Source of the DNA: Pseudomonadota bacterium
GTDB lineage: Bacteria; Pseudomonadota; Alphaproteobacteria; Rhizobiales; Rhizobiaceae
Length of the DNA: 29,386 nt
Direction: 5' to 3'
Assembly: GCA_023399465.1 (NCBI GenBank)
Contig: JAEWPB010000078.1
Location: 1 to 29,386 of the forward strand
The notes beneath the pieces were generated by a model. That model made no database searches. It saw nothing but the letters and a program-made list of their open reading frames with translations, and was not told the origin of the DNA. A program made the position numbers and the translations under genes. Positions 23,638-29,386 of this stretch are shown here, piece by piece; within the stretch, counting starts at the first letter, position 1; every line of letters starts with the position of its first letter.

Positions 23638-24363
23638 TCAGACGACGAACTGCCCGCCATTGGCGCTGATCGTCGAACCGGTGATGAAACCGGCATCGTC
23701 CGACGCAAGAAACACCACGCAGCGGGCGATTTCCTCGGGTTCACCGAGGCGGCCCACCGGGATTTGCGGAATGATGCGCTCGTTCAGCACCTTTTCCGGA
23801 ACGGCCAGCACCATTTCGGTGGCGATATAGCCGGGGCATATGGCGTTGACGGTGATGCCCTTGGCTGCCCCCTCCTGGGCAAGCGCCTTGGTGAATCCGA
23901 GGTCACCCGCCTTCGCGGCCGAATAATTGACCTGCCCCATCTGGCCCTTCTGGCCGTTGATCGATGAAATGCTGATGATGCGCCCGAAACCGCGATCGCG
24001 CATGCCCGACCACAAGGGATGGGTCATGTTGAACAGTCCGTTGAGATTGGTGCCGATCACCTCGGACCACTGCTGCGGGGTCATCCGATGGAACATCGCA
24101 TCGCGGGTGATGCCGGCATTGTTGACAAGAACCTCGACCGGACCGAGATCGGCCTCGACCCTGGCGATGCCCTCGGCGCAGGCCTCGTAGCTCGACACAT
24201 CCCATTTGTAGACCGGAATGCCGGTCGCATCCCTGAAGGCGTTGGCCTTCTCGTCGTTACCGGCATAGTTTGCCGCGACCCGGTATCCCGCTTCTTTCAG
24301 TGCCTGGGAAATGGCCCCGCCAATGCCGCGCGTACCCCCGGTTACCAGTGCTACCCTGCTCAT
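23638..24363 (-). CDS. phaB: Acetoacetyl-CoA reductase
   Basis: This enzyme makes (R)-3-hydroxybutyryl-CoA with NADPH, the second step of polyhydroxybutyrate synthesis. The 241-residue short-chain dehydrogenase has the nucleotide motif TGGTRGIG (8-15), NNAG, the catalytic Ser of ISSINGQKGQMGQ and the YxxxK pair in NYSAAK (near 150-155). The G-Q-x-G-Q substrate-loop signature is typical of PhaB rather than FabG. The ATG at 24363 has AGGGGAAA about 10 bases upstream, and an extension to 24408 is unsupported. It follows phaA on the same strand after a 141-bp gap that holds a strong hairpin, so expression may be uncoupled in part. Confidence 0.94.
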   Translation of the reverse strand: MSRVALVTGGTRGIGGAISQALKEAGYRVAANYAGNDEKANAFRDATGIPVYKWDVSSYEACAEGIARVEADLGPVEVLVNNAGITRDAMFHRMTPQQWSEVIGTNLNGLFNMTHPLWSGMRDRGFGRIISISSINGQKGQMGQVNYSAAKAGDLGFTKALAQEGAAKGITVNAICPGYIATEMVLAVPEKVLNERIIPQIPVGRLGEPEEIARCVVFLASDDAGFITGSTISANGGQFVV

Positions 24364-24455
24364 ATCCGTGTTTCCCCTTTGTTTATCCGTTATGACATCC
24401 GCATGCACTGCAACGGAGCCGAAGGCTTGCGAGCGCCATGACTCCGGTCATTGGC

Positions 24456-24476
24456 CCGGGGCGGTATCCGCCCCGG
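24456..24476 (-). terminator. Hairpin between phaA and phaB
   Basis: CCGGGGCGG at 24456-24464 and CCGCCCCGG at 24468-24476 form a perfect 9-bp stem around TAT, 28 bp past the phaA stop. Without a T-run it may act as an attenuator or an mRNA-stability element rather than a full terminator. Confidence 0.45.
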
Positions 24477-24504
24477 AAACGGTTGAAACCGGATCGGGGA
24501 AACG

Positions 24505-25686
24505 TCAGAGCGCTTCGAAACACATGGCGACGCCCATGCCCCCGCCGATGCAAAGAGTTGCAAGGCCCTTGCGGGCGCCGCGCCGCTTCATCTCGAACAG
24601 CAGCGTATTGAGGATGCGCGCACCCGAAGCCCCGATCGGATGGCCGATGGCGATCGCCCCGCCGTTGACGTTGACGATCGAGGGATCCCAGCCGAGACCC
24701 TTGTTGACGGCACAGGCCTGGGCGGCAAATGCCTCGTTGGCCTCGACCAGGTCGAGATCTCCGACCGACCAGCCGGCCTTTTCCAGCGCCTTCTGCGATG
24801 CCGGAATGGGACCGGTTCCCATGACCTGCGGGTCGACGCCTGCCGTCGCCCAGGACACGATGCGGGCAAGCGGCTGGATGCCGCGGCGGGCCGCTTCCTT
24901 TTCGCTCATCAGCAGCGCCGCTGCCGCACCGTCGTTGATGCCGGAGGCGTTGGCCGCCGTGACCGTGCCTTCCTTGTCGAAGGCCGGGCGCAGCTTCGTC
25001 ATCGCATCGATGGTGGCGCCGTGACGGATATACTCGTCGGCATCGACGGTAATGTCGCCCTTACGCGTCTGGATGAGGAAAGGAATGATCTCGTCGGCAA
25101 AACGGCCGGCCTTCTGCGCGGCTTCCGCCTTGTTCTGCGAAGCGACGGCAAACTGGTCCTGCTCTTCACGCGACAGCTGGAACTGGCGGGCGACGTTTTC
25201 CGCGGTGATGCCCATGTGATAGCCGTAGAAGGCGTCGGTCAGGCCGTCCTTGATCATGGTGTCGATCATCTTGAAATCGCCCATCTTCACGCCGCCGCGC
25301 AGATGCGCGCAATGCGGCGCCATGGACATCGATTCCTGGCCGCCGGCCACGATGATCGAGGCATCGCCGGTGGCAATCTGCTGCATGCCGAGTGCAACCG
25401 CGCGCAGGCCCGAGCCGCACAGCTGGTTGACGCCCCAGCCGGTCGCCTTCGGGGGAATGCCGGCCTTCATCGCCGCCTGGCGGGCCGGGTTCTGGCCTTC
25501 GCCGGCCGGCAGGACCTGACCGAGAATGACCTCGTCCACTTCCTGCGGATCGACGCCGGCGCGATCCAGCACGCCCTTGACGGCGGCAGCGCCGAGCTCA
25601 TGTGCCGGAACCGTGGCGAATGCGCCATTGAAGGATCCGACAGCCGTGCGCGCTGCACTGGCAATGACGATGGATGGGGTGCTCAT
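24505..25686 (-). CDS. phaA: Acetyl-CoA acetyltransferase (beta-ketothiolase)
   Basis: This thiolase condenses two acetyl-CoA to acetoacetyl-CoA, the first step towards polyhydroxybutyrate, and also works in ketone-body and butyrate turnover. The 393-residue product has normal length. The nucleophilic Cys lies in NQLCGSGLRAV (Cys90), the His in NGGAIAIGHPIGASGAR (near 350), and the second Cys in LCIGGGMG (near 380). The ATG at 25686 has GAGGAG at good spacing. Upstream on the minus strand are TTGACA (25731-25726) and a small hairpin (25705-25720) in the leader. It is divergent from phaR, the expected regulator, with 236 bp between the starts. Confidence 0.96.
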   Translation of the reverse strand: MSTPSIVIASAARTAVGSFNGAFATVPAHELGAAAVKGVLDRAGVDPQEVDEVILGQVLPAGEGQNPARQAAMKAGIPPKATGWGVNQLCGSGLRAVALGMQQIATGDASIIVAGGQESMSMAPHCAHLRGGVKMGDFKMIDTMIKDGLTDAFYGYHMGITAENVARQFQLSREEQDQFAVASQNKAEAAQKAGRFADEIIPFLIQTRKGDITVDADEYIRHGATIDAMTKLRPAFDKEGTVTAANASGINDGAAAALLMSEKEAARRGIQPLARIVSWATAGVDPQVMGTGPIPASQKALEKAGWSVGDLDLVEANEAFAAQACAVNKGLGWDPSIVNVNGGAIAIGHPIGASGARILNTLLFEMKRRGARKGLATLCIGGGMGVAMCFEAL

Positions 25687-25704
25687 GAAAGTCTCCTCGC
25701 GGTG

Positions 25705-25720
25705 TTTCGCTCCTGCGAAA
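25705..25720 (-). promoter_or_regulatory. Small inverted repeat in the phaA leader
   Basis: TTTCGC at 25705-25710 and GCGAAA at 25715-25720 form a perfect 6-bp stem with a four-base loop. It lies between TTGACA (25726-25731, minus strand) and the phaA ribosome-binding site. It could be an operator or a leader hairpin. It does not resemble the TTGC/GCAA-type site described for PhaR. Confidence 0.35.
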
Positions 25721-25895
25721 GAAACTGTCAAAGCTTCTCGCGCAAGTCAAACGGCATCACCGGCTATGGATCGATTTCAGGGGCACCCCCCATCCCTTTG
25801 CACTATCCCCCGCGAAGGCATTCCGCATCGCACAAAGAGATTGTCACCGGGCTCGATTTCCGATTAGATTTGCGTTCGGGAGCAGAAAAACAAAT

Positions 25896-25901
25896 CATAA
25901 T
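25896..25901 (+). promoter_or_regulatory. Possible -10 element of phaR
   Basis: CATAAT lies 22 bp upstream of the phaR ATG. No good -35 hexamer is found at 16-18 bp, so the assignment is weak. Confidence 0.25.
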
Positions 25902-25922
25902 TGGACGGGGCAGGAGAATTTT

Positions 25923-26498
25923 ATGGCAAAAGCCGACGGCCAGATCGTTATAAAGAAGTATGCCAATCGACGCCTCTACAATACGGGGACCAGCACTTAC
26001 GTGACCCTCGACGATCTGGCGGTGATGGTGAAGAAGGGCGACGATTTTGTCGTTCAGGACGCCAAGAGCGGCGACGACATTACCCATTCGGTCCTGACCC
26101 AGATCATTTTCGAACAGGAGTCCAAGACCGGCAACACCCTGCTGCCGATCTCCTTCCTGCGCCAGCTCATTTCCTACTATGGCGACCAGATGCAGATGGT
26201 GGTGCCGAGCTTCCTCGAGCATTCGATGCAGGCCTTCACCGAGCAGCAGGCGCAGATGCGCGAGCAGATCAACCGGACCTTCGGCGAGACGCCGATCGGC
26301 AAGAACCTCCAGGTGCCGATGCAGCTGATCGAGGATCAGGTGCGCCGCAACACCGACATGTTCCACCAGGCCATGCAGATGTTTTCGCCCTTCATGACAC
26401 CGCCGCCCGCCAAGGAACCGAAAAAGGCAGATCCAAAGGATATCGACGAGCTGAAGGAACAGCTCCGGGTACTGCAGACCAAGCTCGACAATCTTTAA
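25923..26498 (+). CDS. phaR: Polyhydroxyalkanoate synthesis repressor PhaR
   Basis: This DNA-binding regulator also binds PHB granules. It represses phasin and synthesis genes until polymer accumulates. The 191-residue product begins with the PHB_acc_N DNA-binding domain (IVIKKYANRRLYNTGTSTYVTLDDLA, 8-33), continues with the PHB_acc domain (DITHSVLTQIIFEQESK and LISYYGDQMQMVVPSFLEHSM), and ends in a Pro-rich linker and a short coiled coil (IDELKEQLRVLQTKL). AGGAG lies six bases before the ATG. It is divergent from phaAB, the usual rhizobial arrangement. A hairpin 33 bp past the stop ends the transcript. Confidence 0.95.
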   Translation: MAKADGQIVIKKYANRRLYNTGTSTYVTLDDLAVMVKKGDDFVVQDAKSGDDITHSVLTQIIFEQESKTGNTLLPISFLRQLISYYGDQMQMVVPSFLEHSMQAFTEQQAQMREQINRTFGETPIGKNLQVPMQLIEDQVRRNTDMFHQAMQMFSPFMTPPPAKEPKKADPKDIDELKEQLRVLQTKLDNL

Positions 26499-26530
26499 GT
26501 CACAGTCGACCCGACACGGAACCCTTGCAG

Positions 26531-26557
26531 AGCCGGACAGCATCGCTGGCCGGCTTT
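26531..26557 (+). terminator. Terminator hairpin of phaR
   Basis: AGCCGG (26531-26536) pairs with CCGGCT (26550-26555), and the inner arms CAGC/GCTG pair around ATC with one mismatch between the stems. TTT follows. It lies between the convergent phaR and membrane-protein genes. Confidence 0.65.
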
Positions 26558-26564
26558 GCCGCAT

Positions 26565-26972
26565 TCAGAGGCCTATCGACATGTTGCGCTCGGCCGCCTG
26601 CACCGCGACCACGGTCACGCCGACCGCATCGACGAGCGCGATCGCCATCAGGATGAAGAAGGTCTGGGTCGCCGCGTCCTGCACCAGCAGGAATTCCGCC
26701 AAGAAGACGACAAACACCAGCAGCGACAGGACATGCCCGAGGGTCGACCGCGATCCGCCACGCGCCGCCTTGAAGATGGCGATGAAGAGCAGCACGAGCG
26801 CGATCAGGATGAGGATGTCGCCGACCAGCAGCGTCCACAGCGCACCCGAGACCATCGGAAAGGCCGCCACGTCGCGCTGCAGCGCAGCGACGCCACCGCC
26901 CCCCATACCGCCAACCATGGCTAGGTTGTAGAGCGCCAGGGGTATGAGCATCAGCGGTACGGCAGCGGTCAT
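26565..26972 (-). CDS. Hypothetical four-helix membrane protein
   Basis: I do not recognise this protein. From the ATG at 26972 it has 135 residues with about four hydrophobic helices (PLMLIPLALYNLAMVGG; GALWTLLVGDILILIALVLLF; LGHVLSLLVFVVFLAEFLLV; TFFILMAIALVDAVGVTVVAV). Polar loops include ALQRDVAAF and KAARGGSRST. A TTG at 27047 would add 25 residues (through IVEGVPQI) but has no visible ribosome-binding site, while AGGGAG lies 11 bases before the ATG. A perfect 16-bp palindrome lies upstream at 27053-27068. It is convergent with phaR and downstream of rpmF, from which a strong terminator separates it. Confidence 0.65.
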   Translation of the reverse strand: MTAAVPLMLIPLALYNLAMVGGMGGGGVAALQRDVAAFPMVSGALWTLLVGDILILIALVLLFIAIFKAARGGSRSTLGHVLSLLVFVVFLAEFLLVQDAATQTFFILMAIALVDAVGVTVVAVQAAERNMSIGL

Positions 26973-27052
26973 GATCTGCGGCACTCCCTCGACAATGCCT
27001 GCCGGCCGCAACTCGATCGAAATTCCTGTGCCCCGAGATGCGGACAAGCGGC

Positions 27053-27068
27053 GAAAGTGATCACTTTC
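27053..27068. promoter_or_regulatory. Perfect 16-bp palindrome upstream of the membrane-protein gene
   Basis: GAAAGTGA at 27053-27060 is followed directly by its reverse complement TCACTTTC at 27061-27068. With no loop it fits a dimeric regulator's operator better than an RNA hairpin. It lies about 80 bp upstream of the ATG at 26972 and 5-20 bp from the TTG at 27047. Confidence 0.45.
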
Positions 27069-27071
27069 CGC

Positions 27072-27105
27072 ACAAAAGCAAAAAGGCTGGCAAAATGCCA
27101 GCCTT
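27072..27105 (-). terminator. Rho-independent terminator of rpmF
   Basis: AAGGCTGGCA (27083-27092) and TGCCAGCCTT (27096-27105) form a perfect 10-bp stem with a three-base loop. On the minus strand it is followed by TTTGCTTTTG. It lies about 32 bp after the rpmF stop. Confidence 0.93.
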
Positions 27106-27136
27106 CAATGTCTGCAATCCGGGATTGCGCAATAAA

Positions 27137-27322
27137 TTATGCGCTTTCCTTCGGCGTCAGAACCTGGCGACCGCGGTACATGCCGGTCTTCAGGTCGATG
27201 TGGTGCGGGCGACGCAGTTCGCCGGAGTTCTTGTCTTCGACGTAGGTCGGGTTCTTCAGAGCGTCAGCCGAACGGCGCATACCGCGCTTGGACGGGCTTG
27301 TTTTTCTTTTCGGTACAGCCAT
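27137..27322 (-). CDS. rpmF: 50S ribosomal protein bL32
   Basis: This is a 61-residue basic ribosomal protein of the large subunit. The N-terminus MAVPKRKTSPSKRGMRRSAD is the family signature. The zinc-binding cysteines of some bL32 proteins are absent, as is usual in alphaproteobacteria (C- form). GGAG lies eight bases before the ATG. It has its own promoter-like sequence upstream and a strong intrinsic terminator, so it is probably monocistronic. The high expression expected of ribosomal genes fits these strong signals. Confidence 0.97.
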   Translation of the reverse strand: MAVPKRKTSPSKRGMRRSADALKNPTYVEDKNSGELRRPHHIDLKTGMYRGRQVLTPKESA

Positions 27323-27408
27323 TTGTGCTACTCCATTAACGGTGCAAAACCTCTCCGCGGCCAGTTGGGGCCGAAACGAAGATGTCTCAATCTCGGAAAT
27401 TTGGGGCG

Positions 27409-27437
27409 CTTATACATGGCTTGCCGGACCTTGACCA
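27409..27437 (-). promoter_or_regulatory. rpmF: Promoter of rpmF
   Basis: On the minus strand TGGTCA (27437-27432) and TATAAG (27414-27409) are spaced by 17 bp. The -10 matches consensus at five of six positions and the -35 at four. The implied leader is about 80 bases. Confidence 0.55.
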
Positions 27438-27481
27438 GTCCCCGGGCGCAATTTTTCCGACTCGCGCAAGCCAAGCGCCCG

Positions 27482-28129
27482 TCATGCCTCGTCTTCCGGC
27501 ACGATCCACGGCTCGGCAAGGGCCGCCTGCTCCCAGCGGAGCCAGGCAGGATGGCTCTTCATCGCCTCCATATAGGCGAGCGTCTCCGGGTCTGTCACGA
27601 GGTCGTAGATGTCGAAACGGTTGACAACCGGGGCAAACATCGCGTCCGCCGCCGAGAACGCGCCGAAGAGAAACGTTCCACCGGATTTCGTGCGGCATTC
27701 CCGCCAGATCGCCTCGATGCGCCGCACATCGGCCATCACCCCGTCGGGCAGTTCGATCGCGCGCTTCGGACGGCGGATGTTCATCGGGCAGGCACCACGC
27801 AGAGCCCGGAAGCCCGCAAGCATCTCCGTCGACACCGCCCGCGCGGCGGCGCGTGCGGAGCGCTCGGCCGGCCACAATCCGGCATCGGGAAAAAGCTCCG
27901 CGACGTATTCGATGATCGCCAGCGACTCCCAGACGCAGACATCGCCGTGACGCAGCAGCGGAACACAGCCGTTCGGCGATATCTCCTTGATCTTCGGATT
28001 GCCGCCCGCAAAATCGAAGGGAATGACGACGTCTTCGAATGGAATATTGCATCCCGCCAATGCGATCCACGGCCGGAATGACCAGGACGAATAGTTCTTG
28101 TTGCCGATGTAAAGCGTAAGCTTGTCCAT
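27482..28129 (-). CDS. Glutathione S-transferase family protein
   Basis: The 215-residue protein has a thioredoxin-like N-terminal domain with the NKNYSSWSFRPW active-site segment (10-21; Ser in SSWS is the likely glutathione-activating residue), PNGCVPLL with cis-Pro near 57, and the ESLAIIEY motif (68-75) that binds the gamma-glutamyl group. An all-helical C-terminal domain contains GAFSAADAMFAPVVNRF (near 157-173), the conserved N-capping box region. The substrate is unknown. Relatives act in detoxification or isomerisation. AGGGGG lies nine bases before the ATG. It stands alone between rpmF and mtgA with no sign of an operon. Confidence 0.9.
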   Translation of the reverse strand: MDKLTLYIGNKNYSSWSFRPWIALAGCNIPFEDVVIPFDFAGGNPKIKEISPNGCVPLLRHGDVCVWESLAIIEYVAELFPDAGLWPAERSARAAARAVSTEMLAGFRALRGACPMNIRRPKRAIELPDGVMADVRRIEAIWRECRTKSGGTFLFGAFSAADAMFAPVVNRFDIYDLVTDPETLAYMEAMKSHPAWLRWEQAALAEPWIVPEDEA

Positions 28130-28208
28130 GTATGCACGCCCCCTGTTGCGGTATTCGCAAACAGCAGTAAAGCGCGCGGCGCCGCCTGAAAAATGAATTT
28201 GCTAGAAC

Positions 28209-28919
28209 TCAGTCATAAAGACATTTGATGTATTCGCCGGAACTGCGTGCCCGCCGCTCGATCACCGCGGCGATGCGCTTCATTCCGCGCCCGGGCTTGC
28301 CGGCGACGCGGGTGAACGGGTTCGGCAGCGCGGCGGCGAGCAATGCCGCCTGGCGGCGCGTCAGCTTGGATGCCGATGTCTTGAAGTGGTGCTGGGCCGC
28401 CGCCTCGACGCCGTAGATCCCCGGGCCCCATTCGGCGATATTGAGGTAGATCTCCATCATACGTCGCTTCGACCAGACGAGATCGGCGCCGATCGCGAGC
28501 GGCAGTTCCAGCGCCTTGCGCACAAACGACCGGCCATTCCATAAAAACAGGTTCTTCGCCGTCTGCATCGAGATCGTGCTGGCGCCGCGCGTCGGCTCGC
28601 CCGCAAGCGCATCGGTGATCACGCCGCGCATCTGCGTCCAGTCGACGCCGTAGTGGGCGCAGAACTGCCCGTCCTCCGACATCATCACCGCCTGGACGAC
28701 GTTCGGCGAGATGTCCTCGATATCCACCCATCGCCGGTCATAGCCGCGCAACAGCGCCAGCTCGCTGAGCATCAACGTCGACACCGGGTGCACCAACGGC
28801 AGGGCATAAAGCGCGATCAGGGCGTAGGGCAGCGCCACTATGGCAGCGGCGGCAAGCAGGAGACGACGGAGATAGGGACGAGCGCGACGCCTTGCGCGGG
28901 CCGGGCGGCTGGCAGGCAT
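28209..28919 (-). CDS. mtgA: Monofunctional peptidoglycan glycosyltransferase
   Basis: This enzyme polymerises lipid II into glycan strands. The 236-residue product (from the ATG at 28919) has a basic cytoplasmic start, one membrane anchor (LLLAAAAIVALPYALIALYA) and a GT51 domain with the catalytic SEDGQFCAHYGVD block (catalytic Glu), GASTISMQTAKNLFLW and RMMEIYLNIAEWGPGIYGVEAAA. There is no transpeptidase domain. The alternative ATG at 28982 adds 21 acidic residues without a better ribosome-binding site. It is divergent from the prenyl diphosphate synthase gene. Since undecaprenyl phosphate comes from that pathway the neighbours are functionally compatible, though this may be chance. Confidence 0.94.
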   Translation of the reverse strand: MPASRPARARRRARPYLRRLLLAAAAIVALPYALIALYALPLVHPVSTLMLSELALLRGYDRRWVDIEDISPNVVQAVMMSEDGQFCAHYGVDWTQMRGVITDALAGEPTRGASTISMQTAKNLFLWNGRSFVRKALELPLAIGADLVWSKRRMMEIYLNIAEWGPGIYGVEAAAQHHFKTSASKLTRRQAALLAAALPNPFTRVAGKPGRGMKRIAAVIERRARSSGEYIKCLYD

Positions 28920-29095
28920 GTCCTCAGTCTCTCCCGTCTTGTCAGGCGTGATGTCCACCGGTTGCTCCGCCCTGCGCTCCATTCAGCCGGTTTCATACCG
29001 TCAAGATGGCCGCATTGCCAGAGCACCCGGCACTTCCCGCGCAAGTATCGACAATTCCCGTTGCGCCGAACCGGACGCCATGCCAAACAGCGGGC

Positions 29096-29386
29096 ATGAC
29101 AACGGCATTCGAAACACGACTGAAAGACCATGCGGCTCGTATCGAGGCGACGCTGATCGATCTCTTGAGCGACACCTGCCGCGCGGGCGAAACGATGCGC
29201 CCCGCACGCCTGCTGGAAGCGATGCGCTACGGTGTCCTCAATGGGGGCAAGCGCCTGCGTCCGTTTCTGGTGACCGAGTGCGCCGCCCTTTTCGACGGCA
29301 ATGCCGAAGCCGCGCTCCGCACCGCGGCGGCGCTCGAATGCGTCCACTGCTATTCGCTGGTGCATGACGACCTGCCGGCGATGGAC
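29096..29386 (+). CDS. ispA: Short-chain polyprenyl diphosphate synthase (FPP/GGPP synthase), 5' part only
   Basis: The frame starts at the ATG at 29096 and runs off the window after 97 codons, so only the N-terminal third is present. It reads MTTAFETRLKDHAARIEATL and contains GGKRLRP (about 50-56), which binds isopentenyl diphosphate, and the first aspartate-rich motif DDLPAMD right at the window end. That motif's spacing, with HCYSLVH before it, is typical of IspA-type farnesyl diphosphate synthases. The chain length of the product cannot be judged without the rest. No strong ribosome-binding site is seen. Confidence 0.9.
   Translation, partial: MTTAFETRLKDHAARIEATLIDLLSDTCRAGETMRPARLLEAMRYGVLNGGKRLRPFLVTECAALFDGNAEAALRTAAALECVHCYSLVHDDLPAMD

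Overview
This window is chromosomal DNA from an alphaproteobacterium, most likely Rhizobiales/Rhizobiaceae. The evidence is the high GC content, a second-type RpoH sigma factor behind an EcfG/RpoE2-like GGAAC promoter, a phaA-phaB/phaR cluster, a Suv3-like helicase next to an S4 protein, FdxA and CarD, and an alphaproteobacterial MetA. I cannot name the genus. I see no insertion sequence, prophage, CRISPR array or rRNA. This is mostly core genome, and its interest lies in regulatory sites and a few odd proteins.

Layout. 1-422: two identical tRNA-Gly(GCC) genes inside a perfect 103-bp repeat. 563-5148 (minus): a MoxR-type AAA ATPase, MetA, a GNAT acetyltransferase, a CoxE-type VWA protein and aldose 1-epimerase, closely spaced. 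5408-7207 (plus): an SbmA/YddA-family membrane protein fused to an ABC ATPase domain that has lost its catalytic motifs. 7244-10515 (minus): a Uup-like ABC-F ATPase (TTG start), thiamine diphosphokinase, and OmpW behind an FNR/FixK-type box. 10759-14347 (plus): promoter, TPP riboswitch and the thiBPQ thiamine importer. 14698-16182 (plus): an M48 lipoprotein metalloprotease with a LysM-like tail.

16242-22458 (minus): RpoH2 with a long structured leader, then CarD, FdxA, an S4/Hsp15-type RNA-binding protein and a Suv3-like RNA helicase. 22459-23061: no gene seen. 23062-23605 (plus): an EcfG-type promoter, a DUF3309 mini-protein and a glycine-zipper lipoprotein. 23638-26498: phaB and phaA (minus) with divergent phaR (plus), for polyhydroxybutyrate synthesis and its control. 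26565-28919 (minus): a four-helix membrane protein of unknown function, rpmF (bL32), a GST-family protein and the MtgA glycosyltransferase. 29096-29386 (plus): the beginning of a short-chain prenyl diphosphate synthase (IspA-like), cut by the window end.

Functional themes. (i) Thiamine: riboswitch-controlled uptake (thiBPQ) lies near the kinase that makes TPP. (ii) General stress: two separate GGAAC-type promoters (rpoH2; DUF3309 plus lipoprotein) suggest membership of the EcfG regulon. (iii) Oxygen: an FNR/FixK box sits at class-II spacing upstream of ompW. (iv) Storage carbon: phaA, phaB and phaR. The most unusual protein is the full-length ABC fusion at 5408-7207, whose ATPase domain has lost Walker A, Q-loop, signature, Walker B and H-loop residues.
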